Positions 49,701 to 58,802 of a stretch of 64,000 nt of DNA are shown in pieces. The DNA comes from Hymenobacter qilianensis (lineage in GTDB: Bacteria; Bacteroidota; Bacteroidia; Cytophagales; Hymenobacteraceae). Where the stretch lies: positions 2,046,001 through 2,110,000 of the forward strand of contig NZ_CP060784.1 of NCBI RefSeq assembly GCF_014489555.1. Direction: 5' to 3'. The notes beneath the pieces were generated by a model. That model was not told the origin of the DNA. It ran no database searches and saw nothing but the letters and a program-made list of their open reading frames with translations. Numbering within the stretch: the first letter of the stretch is position 1; each line of letters starts with the position of its first letter. Both the position numbers and the translations under genes were made by a program.

Positions 49701-49843
49701 AAGACCTCAAGCGCTACAAAGACGATGTGTCGGAAGTGCGCCAGGGCTATGAGTGCGGTATCTCGGTGAAGAACTTCAATGATCTGCGCGAAGGCGACAA
49801 CATCGAAGGTTTCGAGGAAAAAGAAGTGAAGCGGACACTGTAA
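46733..49843 (+). CDS. infB: Translation initiation factor IF-2
   Basis: The protein has about 1,036 residues from ATG 46733 ([16 protein letters not shown]); an in-frame ATG at 46646 lies before the probable promoter. The N domain carries an IF2N motif ([12 protein letters not shown]). A long Ala/Pro-rich disordered stretch (residues ~90-290) and a Gly/Gln-rich part (residues ~350-430) follow. The GTPase domain has G1 [10 protein letters not shown]3 DTPGHE and G4 NKID. It places initiator tRNA on the ribosome. Confidence 0.97.
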   Translation: MAEVATKRLNQAAKDLNVGLSTIVDFLAGKGHQIENKPTTKLTAEQVSLLDKAFESSAQDKIEAAKLSQAKRQSELEASAHARPEPVAPKANGATAAPAPAEAPVKPAEEIRPTAPAPAPVVAEAAPAPAPVATPAPAPPAEAPKVPGLKVLGKIELDAKGRPVPPRPVAAPTPPAPAPAPVVAAPAPTVAATPAPEPEPKPAPAAPKEVVAPAPAPVAEAKPTPAPAAPTPAPAPPVEAPVAAAAPVAAAPVPVTPDEPVAPTVEDSTIVAKADQLKGLTVLGKIELPMDASRRGGRGARPVASSDVRKSGINQDNKKKRQRIAIPGSPATPGQGGQGGQGGQQGGGYQGNRPNTPGQPRPAGGQGQGAPRPGGPGPRPGQPGQNQNAPRPAPAANNPEQNDKQIQEQIKATLAKLSGGRGGNQNNRAKYRRDKRAGVAEDREAQRAQNELDAKTLKVTEFISANDLASLMDVSVNEVIKVCLNMGMFVSINQRLDAEAITVIADEFGYDVEFLSAEEEETDVTVEDSEEDLVPRAPIVTIMGHVDHGKTSLLDYIRNAKVASGEAGGITQHIGAYDVMTASNKRVTFLDTPGHEAFTAMRARGAKVTDIAIIVIAADDSVMPQTREAINHAQAAGVPIVIAMNKIDKPGANSEKIREELSAMNILVEEWGGKYQSQEVSAKSGLGIDDLLEKVLLEAELLELKANPDRNAVGTVIEAMLDKGRGYVTTVLVQTGTLHVGDVVLAGPHYGRVKAMTDHRGKKMKSAGPATPVQVLGLTGAPQAGDKIQVMETEREARELATQRQQLSREQSMRTKKHITLDEIGRRLAIGSFKELNVIVKGDVDGSVEALSDSLLKLSTPEVKVNILAKGVGAISESDVLLASASDAIIIGFQVRPSQSARKLAEQEQIDIRLYSIIYNAINEVKDAMEGMLAPSVQEIVVANAEVRQVFNITKVGSIAGCMVTEGTFTRRTRVRVVRDGIVVYAGEIQDLKRYKDDVSEVRQGYECGISVKNFNDLREGDNIEGFEEKEVKRTL

Positions 49844-49870
49844 AAAGTTGCCGACGAAGTAATAGTGAAT

Positions 49871-49914
49871 AAAAAGCCCCCAACATACCGTTGTGGGGCT
49901 TTTTACGTTTAGCC
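49871..49914 (+). terminator. Terminator after infB, built from motif-like arms
   Basis: aaaaagccccc and tggggcttttt form the stem around a short loop (aacataccgttg), with one unpaired C that could be a miscount. It is 28 bases past the infB stop and ends in T5. Confidence 0.8.
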
Positions 49915-49944
49915 AAAAGCTTTACCGCTCGCCGCAGAATCGCT

Positions 49945-49952
49945 TAGCTTTG
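49945..49952 (+). promoter_or_regulatory. Candidate -7 promoter element (TAgcTTTG)
   Basis: TAGCTTTG matches TAnnTTTG, 57 bases before the beta-barrel protein start. TTTA at 49921-49924, 20 bases upstream, is a near match to the -33 TTTG. Confidence 0.6.
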
Positions 49953-50008
49953 CAGCAGACTACTTTAACTACCAGCTGGCGCAACTGTGCCAACTGCTTT
50001 TACTACTT

Positions 50009-50740
50009 ATGAGAGCATTTTCGCTTCTACTGTGCCTTACGCTCTGGATGGGTCTGAACTCATTAACCTTGGCTCAAACCGCCCGGCGACCCACTGCCAA
50101 GCCAACAGCCAATAAACCGGCTTCAACGCCGACAAAGTCAGTTCCAGCTAGTGCTGAGACGTCAGGCGACGACGAAATTCCGCCCCTCGATACCCGCTTT
50201 CCTGAGTTATTCAAACCAGAAAGTACGCCTACCTTTCGTAAAGGCTACTCGATAGTGAATTTGGGCTTGGGACTGTTGAGCCCCAACAATGGCTACGATC
50301 TGTTTGGCAGCCTGAAAAGCGCACCAGCACTTACCTTGGCTTATGATCGGGGCGTGGTAGAAGGCATCGGGCCGGGTACTATTGGTCTGGGGGGCATTAT
50401 TGGCTACAAAGGTTACCGCTACGACTTTCCCAACACCGACGAAGACGCCACCTGGACCGACATCGTACTTATGGGGCGTGCTACCTACCATTACAATTTC
50501 ACCACCAACCCTCAGCTCGATACCTATGGCGGTATCAGCTTGGGTGTGCGGGCTAATTTTTATAAAAACGAAGTTTCAACGGCCGCTGAACGTGACCGTT
50601 ATACCGGCGACGGCCTGCACTTAGCGTATGGGCTGTTTGCGGGCGCACGCTACTACCTCACCGAGCGATTTGGAGCCTTTGGAGAAGTAGGTTACGACAT
50701 GTCGTACCTGAAACTCGGACTCAGTTATCGATTTCAATAA
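50009..50740 (+). CDS. Outer-membrane beta-barrel protein of unknown function
   Basis: The protein has 243 residues. The signal peptide MRAFSLLLCLTLWMGLNSLTLAQ is followed by a Lys/Pro/Thr/Ala-rich linker and then amphipathic strands (GTIGLGGIIGYKGYRYDF, TYGGISLGVRANFYK). The last strand ends MSYLKLGLSYRFQ, with a terminal Phe-Gln typical of OMP-assembly signals. A small eight-strand barrel is likely. It has its own promoter and terminator. The ligand or function cannot be told. Confidence 0.75.
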   Translation: MRAFSLLLCLTLWMGLNSLTLAQTARRPTAKPTANKPASTPTKSVPASAETSGDDEIPPLDTRFPELFKPESTPTFRKGYSIVNLGLGLLSPNNGYDLFGSLKSAPALTLAYDRGVVEGIGPGTIGLGGIIGYKGYRYDFPNTDEDATWTDIVLMGRATYHYNFTTNPQLDTYGGISLGVRANFYKNEVSTAAERDRYTGDGLHLAYGLFAGARYYLTERFGAFGEVGYDMSYLKLGLSYRFQ

Positions 50741-50742
50741 GA

Positions 50743-50787
50743 CATGAAAAAAGGCCCCCAGACCTAGTCTGGGGGCCTTTTTTCATG
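50743..50787. terminator. 20-bp perfect bidirectional terminator from a motif pair
   Basis: Arm 50743-50762 and arm 50768-50787 pair perfectly over 20 positions around loop cctag, with A6/T6 runs at the outer ends. Each arm includes ggcccccaga/tctgggggcc, a five-G version of the dispersed motif. It lies between convergent genes. Confidence 0.9.
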
Positions 50788-50806
50788 TAAGACAACGCTG
50801 AAAGAA

Positions 50807-51247
50807 TTAAAAAAACAAAAAGCCGTTGCGTTTCTTATGCTTCAGCGGCTTGCCTTTCGGATCAATGCCGGGTGCGGCCCGCGAGAGGCCGCGCTTCTGC
50901 TTGGCGGTACCAACACGCTTGTCTTTGAATTTTTTGACCGTGAAGCCGCCCGTACCCTTATCGTACTGACGAGCCGGGCCAGTGCCGCGACCGAAGCTGG
51001 TGTTGGCCGTGCTGGCACCGGAGCGAGCTTCCAGAATTTCTAACTGTTGATCACGCTTCGCGTCATCGGGGTTCATATTCATTCGGCGCTGCATGCGCGC
51101 CACATCAGCCGACTCGTCTTTCGATTTCTGTTTACGAGGCTTGGCTCCTGCCTCCTGATCGGGTGCGGGGGGCACAACCTGGGCGTAAGCAGGCGCCATG
51201 AACAGACCGGAAAGCGCCAGCACTGCGCCGGCAAGAAACTTTTTCAT
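50807..51247 (-). CDS. Small basic secreted protein of unknown function
   Basis: The protein has 146 residues from ATG 51247 (MKKFLAGAVLALSG, cleavage after AYAQ). The mature part is rich in Lys, Arg, Gln and Gly, with a basic C terminus (KPLKHKKRNGFLFF). It has a short coiled patch (DVARMQRRMNMNPDDAKRDQQ). No enzyme motif was seen. The ending in aromatic residues may indicate outer-membrane association, but the mature part looks disordered. I do not recognise the family. Confidence 0.6.
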   Translation of the reverse strand: MKKFLAGAVLALSGLFMAPAYAQVVPPAPDQEAGAKPRKQKSKDESADVARMQRRMNMNPDDAKRDQQLEILEARSGASTANTSFGRGTGPARQYDKGTGGFTVKKFKDKRVGTAKQKRGLSRAAPGIDPKGKPLKHKKRNGFLFF

Positions 51248-51435
51248 GCACAAAAGATAAAGAGAGGAATAGCTACCAAACGACGGAAGGGCAACTTTCG
51301 TACCCGTCCCGGCAACGGGGTCTGTATAAAGTTAGTTTCAAACGCCAGAAACTTGTAACTGAGTCTACCAGCCTGAATTTCTTTGGGTTAGTTGCGTTTC
51401 TTCGGGTCGCTAAGGTTGCGCACAATAACCGGAAT

Positions 51436-51488
51436 AGCAAAAAAGCCCCCAGCTTAAGATCAACTTTTGGCTGGGGGGCTTTTTTGCT
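51436..51488 (-). terminator. Terminator after mscL, from an inverted motif pair
   Basis: agcaaaaaagcccccagc and gctggggggcttttttgct pair over 18 positions, with one extra G on one side that could be a miscount of the other arm. It lies just past the mscL stop (minus strand) and probably serves it. Confidence 0.85.
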
Positions 51489-51510
51489 GGTACTCATCGA
51501 GCAGTGTGGA

Positions 51511-51930
51511 TTAGGGACGGCGCAGGGCGTCACGGATTTCCATAAGCAGTGCCTGATCCTTCGTTGGACCTGGATCTACGGCCACCACTTCTGTAGGCTG
51601 GCGGAAGCGGTTAGCAAAGCGCACAATCAGGAAAACGCAGAAGGCGATGATGAAGAAGTAGATAACTGCGTTCAGGAACAGTCCAAAGTTAAGCGTCGCG
51701 GCTCCGGCTTCCTTCGCGGCTTCAATAGTTGCATACGACTCCCCATTAAGAGCTACAAACCAATTCTTAAAGTCGACGCCGCCCGTAGCCAACCCGATTA
51801 GGGGCATGAGAATATCTTCAGTCAAAGAGGTAACGATTCTGCCGAAAGACGCACCTATAATTACGCCTACCGCGAGGTCGAGCACGTTGCCTTTTGCTAC
51901 AAATTCTTTGAACTCAGAAATAACGCTCAT
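51511..51930 (-). CDS. mscL: Large-conductance mechanosensitive channel MscL
   Basis: The protein has 139 residues, near the usual length. The N-terminal FKEFVAKGNVLDLAVGVIIGASFG holds the pore-lining TM1 and its constriction region, and TM2 is FGLFLNAVIYFFIIAFCVFLIV. A C-terminal helical bundle (KDQALLMEIRDALRRP) follows. It releases osmolytes from the cell during hypo-osmotic shock. The gene stands alone. Confidence 0.96.
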   Translation of the reverse strand: MSVISEFKEFVAKGNVLDLAVGVIIGASFGRIVTSLTEDILMPLIGLATGGVDFKNWFVALNGESYATIEAAKEAGAATLNFGLFLNAVIYFFIIAFCVFLIVRFANRFRQPTEVVAVDPGPTKDQALLMEIRDALRRP

Positions 51931-52036
51931 AGGATTACAAGTTAAATGAGAGAGGCTTAAGTAAATATATAAGTATTTGCTTGAGGAAGCTTAACAGTGT
52001 CTGCAACCGGAGAATAGTGCCCCAATGGTTTTGCTT

Positions 52037-52044
52037 TATCTTTG
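52037..52044 (+). promoter_or_regulatory. Candidate -7 promoter element (TAtcTTTG)
   Basis: TATCTTTG followed by C matches the Bacteroidota -7 consensus exactly, 32 bases before the enoyl-CoA hydratase ATG. The upstream partner is unclear. Confidence 0.55.
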
Positions 52045-52075
52045 CGGCCATTCTGTTTTGCCCTGCCCCACCACC

Positions 52076-52864
52076 ATGACTACTTTCGACAATCTCCTTC
52101 TAGACCTCGATACCGCTTCGGGTATTCTTACCATCACCCTGAACAGGCCCACGAAGCTCAATGCCTTGAATAGCGCCACCATCAGTGATATCCACGGAGC
52201 CATGCAGCAAGCTCTTGATGATGAGCAGGTGCGAGGAATAATTATGACGGGAAGCGGCGAAAAGGCCTTTGTGGCCGGTGCCGATATTGCCGAGCTGGCG
52301 GGGCTGAACGAAATCAGTGGCCGCCGCTTTGCCGAGCAGGGTCAGGATGCCTTTGCCCTGATTGAGGAAAGCACGAAGCCCGTTATTGCCGCCGTCAATG
52401 GCTTTGCTTTGGGTGGCGGCGCTGAGTTGGCTATGGCCTGCCATCTGCGGGTAGCCAGCGAAAACGCCCGCTTTGGGCAGCCTGAAGTAAACCTAGGATT
52501 GATTCCGGGCTACGGCGGCACCCAGCGCTTGGCCCAATTAGTAGGCAAAGGCAAAGCGTTGGAAATGATGCTCACCGGCGACCCCATCAAAGCCGACGAA
52601 GCCCTGCGCTTGGGTTTAGTAAATCATGTAGTGCCCCAGGCCGAGCTGTTGGGCTTTTGCCAGCTGCTGCTCATGCGCATCCTCAGCAAAGCTCCCTTAG
52701 CCGTGGGCTTAGTGATTGACTGCGTGAATGCATTTTACGATCCTGAGCGCCACGGCTACCAGACCGAAGCCAACTCTTTCAGCCGGTGCTGCGGCTCCGA
52801 CGACTTCCGCGAGGGCACCAGCGCTTTCCTCGATAAGCGCCCAGCCGCTTTCACGGGAAATTAA
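52076..52864 (+). CDS. Enoyl-CoA hydratase/isomerase family protein
   Basis: The protein has 262 residues from ATG 52076 (MTTFDNLLLDLD); the frame extends to 52025 but the promoter lies within that stretch. The crotonase fold shows the oxyanion-hole strand EKAFVAGADIAELA, the helix VNGFALGGGAELAMAC, and FGQPEVNLGLIPGYGGTQRL. It hydrates enoyl-CoA in fatty acid oxidation or a related route; the exact substrate cannot be read. A flippase gene follows six bases downstream, on the same strand. Confidence 0.9.
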   Translation: MTTFDNLLLDLDTASGILTITLNRPTKLNALNSATISDIHGAMQQALDDEQVRGIIMTGSGEKAFVAGADIAELAGLNEISGRRFAEQGQDAFALIEESTKPVIAAVNGFALGGGAELAMACHLRVASENARFGQPEVNLGLIPGYGGTQRLAQLVGKGKALEMMLTGDPIKADEALRLGLVNHVVPQAELLGFCQLLLMRILSKAPLAVGLVIDCVNAFYDPERHGYQTEANSFSRCCGSDDFREGTSAFLDKRPAAFTGN

Positions 52865-52870
52865 GCTAGC

Positions 52871-54388
52871 ATGAGCGTCGCCAAAAAGCTGGCCAGCCAG
52901 ACGGCTGTGTACGGCCTTAGCAGCATACTGGGGCGGGCGCTTACGTTCGCCCTGGTGCCGCTGTATACGGCTCGGTTTGCACCTAGCGAGTATGGTATCG
53001 TTACGGATCTGTATGCTTACGTGGCCTTCCTGAATATCGTATTCACCTACGGAATGGAAACGGCTTACTTCCGCTTTGCCAACCGTCCGGGCACCGACCG
53101 CCGCCAGCTATATAACCAGGTGATGAGCATGCTACTAACTAGTAGCCTGTTGCTCAGCGCATTTCTGGTGCTACTATCTGGTCCGTTAGCCGATGCCCTC
53201 CGCTACCCCGACCGCACCACCTACATCGTGTGGCTTGCTTTGGTGCTGGGCCTCGATGCCATAGTGGCCGTGCCGTTCGCCCGGCTGCGCTTAGAGAATA
53301 AAGCTAAGAAGTTTGCCGCTATTCGCTTCACCAATACCCTGGTGAATGTAGGTTTATCCTTGTTTTTCATCGTTTTCTGCCGCGATGTGTACGAGGGACG
53401 CATGCTTCCCGAGTTGCGGCCCTTGGTGGCGCGCATCTACAATCCGGAGTTAGGCGTTGGCTATATCTTTTTGATTAATCTGATAGCCAATGCCCTGTAC
53501 ATTCCGCTGCTCTGGCGCGAACTGCTGGACTTTCGCTTCCGCCTGAATCTGGCGCCGCTGCGGCCTATGCTGCAATACGCTTACCCGCTGATGTTGATGG
53601 GCTTAGCGGGCATGGTAAACGAGGTAGTCGACCGTATTCTGCTCAAGTACTGGCTGCCCGAAGGCTTTTATCCCGGACAAAGCAACCTGACGGCCGTCGG
53701 AATCTACGGTGCCTGCTACAAGCTGGCCATTTTTATGTCGCTGGTCATTCAGGCCTTCCGCTATGCGGCCGAGCCTTTCTTCTTTTCTCAGGCAGATGAC
53801 AAAAACTCGCCGGCTACGTTTGCTGTCGTTTTAAAGTGGTTTACGCTCTGCTGCGCCGTTATTTTCGTGGTCATCAGCGTTTTTATCGAAGACTTTGGTT
53901 TGCTGCTGCGTAGTCCTGAGTACCGCACGGGCCTGGCGATAGTGCCGGTTTTGCTGCTCGCAAACTTATTTTTAGGTGTTTATTACAATTTGTCGGTCTG
54001 GTTTAAGCTCACCGATAGAACCTACTTCGGTACCTATATCAGTGTTGGCGGCGCCATACTGACTGTCGTGCTCAACCTGCTGCTCATCCCGATATTAGGT
54101 TACATGGGCAGCGCCCTTGCCACGCTGGCGTGCTACTTTACGATGGCGGCTATCTGCTGGTGGCTGGGCAACCGCTACTTCCCCATACCCTATCCGGTGC
54201 TGCGTATTAGTGTGTGGCTGCTGCTGGCTGTCGGGCTGGTAGCCGCCACGTGGTTTATCAATATCGAAGACTACTGGCTGCGGCATGCTTTTCATTTGGT
54301 AGTGTGCTTAGGGTTTGTGGGGGGCATTTTTTTAGTTGAGCGCGCCGACCTGACGCGTAAGACCAGGCCCCAGGTGAAGCAGGCTTAG
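52871..54388 (+). CDS. Oligosaccharide flippase / polysaccharide biosynthesis protein
   Basis: The protein has 505 residues with about 14 membrane segments. It opens MSVAKKLASQTAVYGLSSILGRALTF, the common Wzx/PST start. It belongs to the MVF/MATE-like exporter group. It would flip a lipid-linked sugar chain across the inner membrane. It is the second such gene in the window, not similar over its length to the one at 6.8-8.1 kb. It probably shares a transcript with the upstream enoyl-CoA hydratase. A motif copy lies near its 3' end (54319) and another just after (54415). Confidence 0.85.
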   Translation: MSVAKKLASQTAVYGLSSILGRALTFALVPLYTARFAPSEYGIVTDLYAYVAFLNIVFTYGMETAYFRFANRPGTDRRQLYNQVMSMLLTSSLLLSAFLVLLSGPLADALRYPDRTTYIVWLALVLGLDAIVAVPFARLRLENKAKKFAAIRFTNTLVNVGLSLFFIVFCRDVYEGRMLPELRPLVARIYNPELGVGYIFLINLIANALYIPLLWRELLDFRFRLNLAPLRPMLQYAYPLMLMGLAGMVNEVVDRILLKYWLPEGFYPGQSNLTAVGIYGACYKLAIFMSLVIQAFRYAAEPFFFSQADDKNSPATFAVVLKWFTLCCAVIFVVISVFIEDFGLLLRSPEYRTGLAIVPVLLLANLFLGVYYNLSVWFKLTDRTYFGTYISVGGAILTVVLNLLLIPILGYMGSALATLACYFTMAAICWWLGNRYFPIPYPVLRISVWLLLAVGLVAATWFINIEDYWLRHAFHLVVCLGFVGGIFLVERADLTRKTRPQVKQA

Positions 54389-54526
54389 CACAACGGCCGG
54401 GAGTCGCAAAAAAGCCCCCCAGACATGATATCAACTCTCAGACCGTCGCTTTTACACTTCGCTTTTAGCAGCGAGTGCCTTATATTCGTTTAGTTGCCCC
54501 CAAATCGTTTACTCTGCTGTTCGGGC

Positions 54527-54534
54527 TATATTTG
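54527..54534 (+). promoter_or_regulatory. Candidate -7 promoter element (TAtaTTTG) directly before dut
   Basis: TATATTTG matches TAnnTTTG and ends only four bases before the dut ATG. With the usual distance, transcription would start at or near the ATG, which would give a leaderless message. A clear TTTG partner was not seen. Confidence 0.45.
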
Positions 54535-54538
54535 TCGC

Positions 54539-54973
54539 ATGCTGATTCCTATTATTAATCGCTCTACGCATCCATTGCCAGCTTACCAGACTGCTCATGC
54601 CGCGGGCATGGACGTGCGCGCTTATCTTTCAGAACCCGTTACGCTGCACCCTTTGCAGCGTGCCCTCATTCCAACGGGGCTTTTCATGGAGATTCCCGTG
54701 GGCTATGAGGTACAGGTACGGCCCCGCAGCGGCTTGGCTTTTAAGCACGGCATCGGCATCGTCAACAGTCCTGGCACCATCGACGCCGATTACCGCGGCG
54801 AGCTGAAAGTGCTGCTGGTCAACCTCTCAGATGAAGAGTTTGTGGTGCAGGATGGGGAGCGCATTGCTCAGTTGGTAGTAGCCCGCCACGAAACGGCCGT
54901 TTGGCAGGAAGCTGCCACGCTAAGCGAAACCACGCGCGGAACGGGTGGCTACGGCAGCACCGGAGTTAATTAG
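54539..54973 (+). CDS. dut: dUTP diphosphatase
   Basis: The protein has 144 residues from ATG 54539 (MLIPIINRS). All five dUTPase motifs are visible: [10 protein letters not shown], the RPRSGLA loop, [18 protein letters not shown], the segment GERIAQLVV, and the C-terminal [10 protein letters not shown] arm that closes over the substrate. It hydrolyses dUTP to dUMP in the cytosol as a trimer. It precedes the nucleotidyltransferase gene by about 100 bases. Confidence 0.96.
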   Translation: MLIPIINRSTHPLPAYQTAHAAGMDVRAYLSEPVTLHPLQRALIPTGLFMEIPVGYEVQVRPRSGLAFKHGIGIVNSPGTIDADYRGELKVLLVNLSDEEFVVQDGERIAQLVVARHETAVWQEAATLSETTRGTGGYGSTGVN

Positions 54974-55079
54974 CATTGACTTTGCGAACGTTAAATCCCA
55001 GCGGAAGCAACCCAACTACAGTATTTCAGTTAGTATACATTCCGATCAACTCAAACTAGCAACCCAAACAACCTACTAC

Positions 55080-56090
55080 ATGAAAATCATCGTCCCGATG
55101 GCCGGCATGGGCAAGCGCATGCGCCCCCACACACTCACCGTTCCTAAGCCTCTGATTCCGATTGCGGGCAAGCCAATCGTGCAGCGCCTCGTGGAGGACA
55201 TCGCGAAAGTTTGTGGAGAGCAAGTAGAAGAGGTGGCTTTTATCATCGGACGCTTTGGCGAGACAGTAGAGAAAAGCTTGGTGAAAATTGCCGAGTCGGT
55301 AGGGGCCAAAGGCTCTATTTACTATCAGGATGAGCCCCTGGGTACTGCTCATGCTATTCTGTGTGCGAAGGACTCGCTCAGCGGACCGCTCGTAGTAGCT
55401 TTTGCCGACACTTTGTTTAAAGCCGATTTTACGCTGGATAGCTCCGCTGCCGGTACCATCTGGGTACAGCGCGTCGACGACCCGAAGCCCTTTGGCGTGG
55501 TGAAGCTGGATGACCATGGCCAGATTACGGACTTCGTAGAAAAGCCCACAGAGTTTGTGTCAGATCTGGCCATTATCGGCATCTACTATTTCCAGGATGG
55601 CGACTATCTGCGCGACGAGTTACAATTCTTGCTCGACAATGATATCAAGGACAAAGGCGAGTTTCAGCTTACCAATGCCCTCGAAAACATGAAAAACAAG
55701 GGCACAACCTTCGTGCCCGGCCGCGTAACCGAGTGGCTCGACTGCGGTAACAAGGACGCCACGGTGTTTACCAATCAGCGCTACCTGGAGTACTTGCAGG
55801 AGCGGGGCGAAAAGCTGGTATCTGAATCGGCTACTCTGACCAATTCCATCGTGATTCCACCAGTGTATATTGGTGAGAATGTGAAGATTACTGATTCAGT
55901 GGTTGGCCCGCACGTTTCATTGGGCAACAATGCCAACGTGCGCCAATCAGTTGTTTCTAACTCAATCGTGCAGGAATCGGCTACTGTATTGAACACCAAC
56001 GTGACCAATTCTATGATTGGCAACCACGCTACCGTTACCGGTGTGCCTCATGATTTGAGCCTTGGCGACTATAACACGCTGCGCGTGTGA
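55080..56090 (+). CDS. Sugar-phosphate nucleotidyltransferase with left-handed beta-helix domain
   Basis: The protein has 336 residues from ATG 55080 (MKIIVPMAGMGKRMRP). The nucleotidyl-transferase domain (residues 1-240) holds GMGKRMRPHTL with PKPLIPIAGKP, and LGTAHAILCAKD. The C-terminal part has hexapeptide-like turns (NSIVIPPVYIGENVKITDSV). The family makes NDP-sugars such as dTDP-glucose, GDP-mannose or UDP-GlcNAc. The exact nucleotide and sugar are not predictable from the sequence. The reading frame extends upstream to 54945 inside dut, but that extension lacks family features. Confidence 0.88.
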   Translation: MKIIVPMAGMGKRMRPHTLTVPKPLIPIAGKPIVQRLVEDIAKVCGEQVEEVAFIIGRFGETVEKSLVKIAESVGAKGSIYYQDEPLGTAHAILCAKDSLSGPLVVAFADTLFKADFTLDSSAAGTIWVQRVDDPKPFGVVKLDDHGQITDFVEKPTEFVSDLAIIGIYYFQDGDYLRDELQFLLDNDIKDKGEFQLTNALENMKNKGTTFVPGRVTEWLDCGNKDATVFTNQRYLEYLQERGEKLVSESATLTNSIVIPPVYIGENVKITDSVVGPHVSLGNNANVRQSVVSNSIVQESATVLNTNVTNSMIGNHATVTGVPHDLSLGDYNTLRV

Positions 56091-56213
56091 CATTTTCCGC
56101 CTCTCGGACGTTAGCAATAGCGCGGACTTATGTTCGCTGGTTTGTTTAGTGCGAAGCCTGCTTCGTTTTAGTACCTTCTGAACAGCGGATTATTGGTCCG
56201 CGCTCTTGCGTCC

Positions 56214-58045
56214 ATGAGTCGTATTTCTGCCCTTGTTTTTTTGCTGATCAGCCTGCTGTTTGCCGTTCCGGCGTGGGCGCAGCAATCTGCGCCCGCCAAA
56301 AAGGATGCGCCTAGTAAAAAGTCTGAGAAACCGGAAAAGCCGCGTAAGCTTAGCCGACGGGAGAAGAAGGAACTTAGCCGGCGCGCGGAAGTAGAGGCTG
56401 CCCAGCTTCGGGTAGGAGCAAACTTATCGGACCGCGACCGGGACATGAGCGAGTCTTACTTCGTGGATGGGGTGAAGTATGTGCTGCTGGAAGACTACAA
56501 TAAAGCGTTGGAGCGCCTGCTGAAAGCCTACGCACTGAACCCTACCAACGCAGCCATCAACTACAAGATAGCCGAGACGAACTTGCTGAGCGGCAATCTG
56601 AAAGATGCCACTAACTTTGCGCAGGCCGCCGTCAGATATGCCCCCAGAATGCTTATTACTACTTGCTGCTGGCGCAGGTATATACTTCGCAGAAGCAGTT
56701 TGATAAGGCTACGCAGGTGTATACCAGCCTGATCAAGGAAGTACCAGATTCTGATTACTATCTGTTCAATCTGGCCGACTTATACATGGCTCAGGGCAAG
56801 CTGAATGAGGCGCTGGCTACATTCGAGCAAGCAGAGAAGAAATTTGGCCCCCTTGATGAGGTCTCTTTCAAGAAGCAGCAGATATATCTCAAGCAGAATA
56901 ACTTAGAAAAAGCCCTCCAGGAGGGCGAGGTCCTCATAAAGACCAACCCGGAAGAGGTGCGCTATGTGCTGGCGCAGGCAGAGATGTATGCTTCCAATAA
57001 TCGTTTCACTGATGCTATTCGGCTAAGTGAGCAGGCGCTGAAGCAAGACCCAGATAATCCGCAGGCCCGCATGATTCTGGCGGATGTCTATCGCATACAA
57101 GGCAACTCAGTGGAGTCGGCCAAGCAGATCAAGCTGGCCTTTGCCAGCCCGGCGCTCGACATAGATGATAAGGTGCGCATCCTGGTTGATTACATCAAGC
57201 AACTGCCTAATCCAGCTATCGAGCAAACGGCCCTTGATCTGGCAACTATTACTACCAAAGTTCACCCAAAGGAAGCCAAAGCGTTTTCAGTAGCTGGCGA
57301 TTTACAAACTATCACGGGCCATAAGGCTGCTGGGCGGGAGGCTTATTTGCAGGCCATTCAGCTCGACGATTCCAAGTTTCTGCTTTGGCAGCAAGTCGTG
57401 CTGATTGACGCGGAGCTAAACCAAACGGATTCTCTCTTGCGTCACACCGAGCGGGCTTTGGAGCTTTTCCCCAACCAGGCTGCCATGTGGTTCTACAACG
57501 GGGTAGCTTATATTCTAGACAAGCAGCCAGTAAAAGGCGTGAAGTCACTTGAATATGGGCGGAAGCTGGCCACTGACAATCCGGAGCTACTATCGCAGTT
57601 TGACACGCAGCTGGGCGATGCTTACCACGAGTTGAAAGAGTATGCCAAGTCGGATGCTGCCTACGAGGCTGCGTTGAGCTTTGATGCCAACAATGCGCAG
57701 GCGCTGAACAATTACAGCTACTATCTATCGTTGAGAGGCGATAAGCTGGAAAAGGCGAAGGAAATGTCGGGTAAGCTAGTTAAGCAGTTTCCTGACAATG
57801 ATACCTACCTGGATACGTACGCTTGGGTTTTATACAAGCTTAAGGATTACCAAGGGGCCAAGCAAGCGCTGGAAAAGGCCCTCAAGACGACTACTGATGC
57901 CACTGTAATAGAGCATTACGGGGATGTGTTATTTCAACTGGGCGAAAAAGACAAGGCCGTGACTCAGTGGCAACGCGCCCAAAAGGCCGGCGGCGCATCG
58001 GCGTTCATCGTCCGCAAGATCAAAGACCAAAAATTGTATGAGTAA
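56214..58045 (+). CDS. Secreted TPR-repeat protein (one frame break in this assembly)
   Basis: The repaired protein has about 610 residues. ATG 56214 (MSRISALVFLLISLLFAV) gives a signal peptide followed by a Lys/Glu/Pro-rich linker. About ten tetratricopeptide-like units follow (for example YNKALERLLKAYALNPTNA, PDNPQARMILADVY, NAQALNNYSYYLSLRGDKLE). The frame breaks at 56641-56645, a C5 run; one added C gives VRYAPQNAYYYLLLAQVY. It overlaps the downstream DUF4292 gene by 8 bases. It probably serves as a periplasmic scaffold in an envelope complex. Confidence 0.85.
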
Positions 58046-58802
58046 CCGCTTTTTGCTGCTTTTTGTAGTCCTCATTATCCTGGGAAGCTGCGCCCGCAAG
58101 GCCATTCCCGCCAAAACTGTTATTCCACCAACTGCCAATGCAGTTAAGGCCAACAACGTAGAGTTTCGGTACCTCTCGGCCAAGGGCAAAGCTCAGATTG
58201 AGCAAAACGGCAATAAGCTCCCCAATGCGAATCTGACGCTTCGCATGCGCCGCGATAGCGTGATCTGGTTATCGGTATCGGTGGCTGGATTTGAGGGCGT
58301 GCGCGCTTCCATTACCCAAGATTCGGTTCGGGTACTGAATAAGCTGCAGCACGAATATTATGTAGGTGATTTTGCCTACTTAAGTCGTCAGCTTAACGTG
58401 CCTGTTTCCTTTGCTCAGGTTCAAGCTTTGCTGCTTGGCAACTACCTGCCCGCCACCAACGGAACGGAGCCCACAATAACGACGGAGGGAGCTACGCAGC
58501 GCATACAGTACAACCAAGCCAGTTTATTTATTGAGCAGCTTATTGAAATGAGCCTGGGTAAGCTACAAAAGCTCAGCGTGCGTGATGATGCCAGTAAAAA
58601 TAATCTGCTGGTAGATTACTCTGACTTTCGCACGTTGATGCCTACTAATCAGAGTTTTGCTCATAATACGGTGGTTCAGGTGCAGCAGGCCAATGGTAAG
58701 ACCAACTCATCGGCCGCTATTAACTATCGCAATGTGGACGTAGACACCGAGCGTTTGGATTTCCCGTTCTCGGTACCTTCGGGCTATGTACGCAAAAAGT
58801 AA
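58038..58802 (+). CDS. DUF4292 domain lipoprotein
   Basis: The protein has 254 residues. It begins MSNRFLLLFVVLIILGSC, with lipobox LGSC. The DUF4292 part shows LSAKGKAQIEQNGNKLPNAN, VIWLSVSVAGFEGVRA and DRDSVRVLN-like ITQDSVRVLNKLQ. It resembles LolA/LolB-fold lipid-carrier domains in strand pattern, but this is inference. It overlaps the TPR gene upstream (8 bases) and the EnvC-like gene downstream (17 bases); all three are probably co-translated. Confidence 0.85.
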   Translation: MSNRFLLLFVVLIILGSCARKAIPAKTVIPPTANAVKANNVEFRYLSAKGKAQIEQNGNKLPNANLTLRMRRDSVIWLSVSVAGFEGVRASITQDSVRVLNKLQHEYYVGDFAYLSRQLNVPVSFAQVQALLLGNYLPATNGTEPTITTEGATQRIQYNQASLFIEQLIEMSLGKLQKLSVRDDASKNNLLVDYSDFRTLMPTNQSFAHNTVVQVQQANGKTNSSAAINYRNVDVDTERLDFPFSVPSGYVRKK

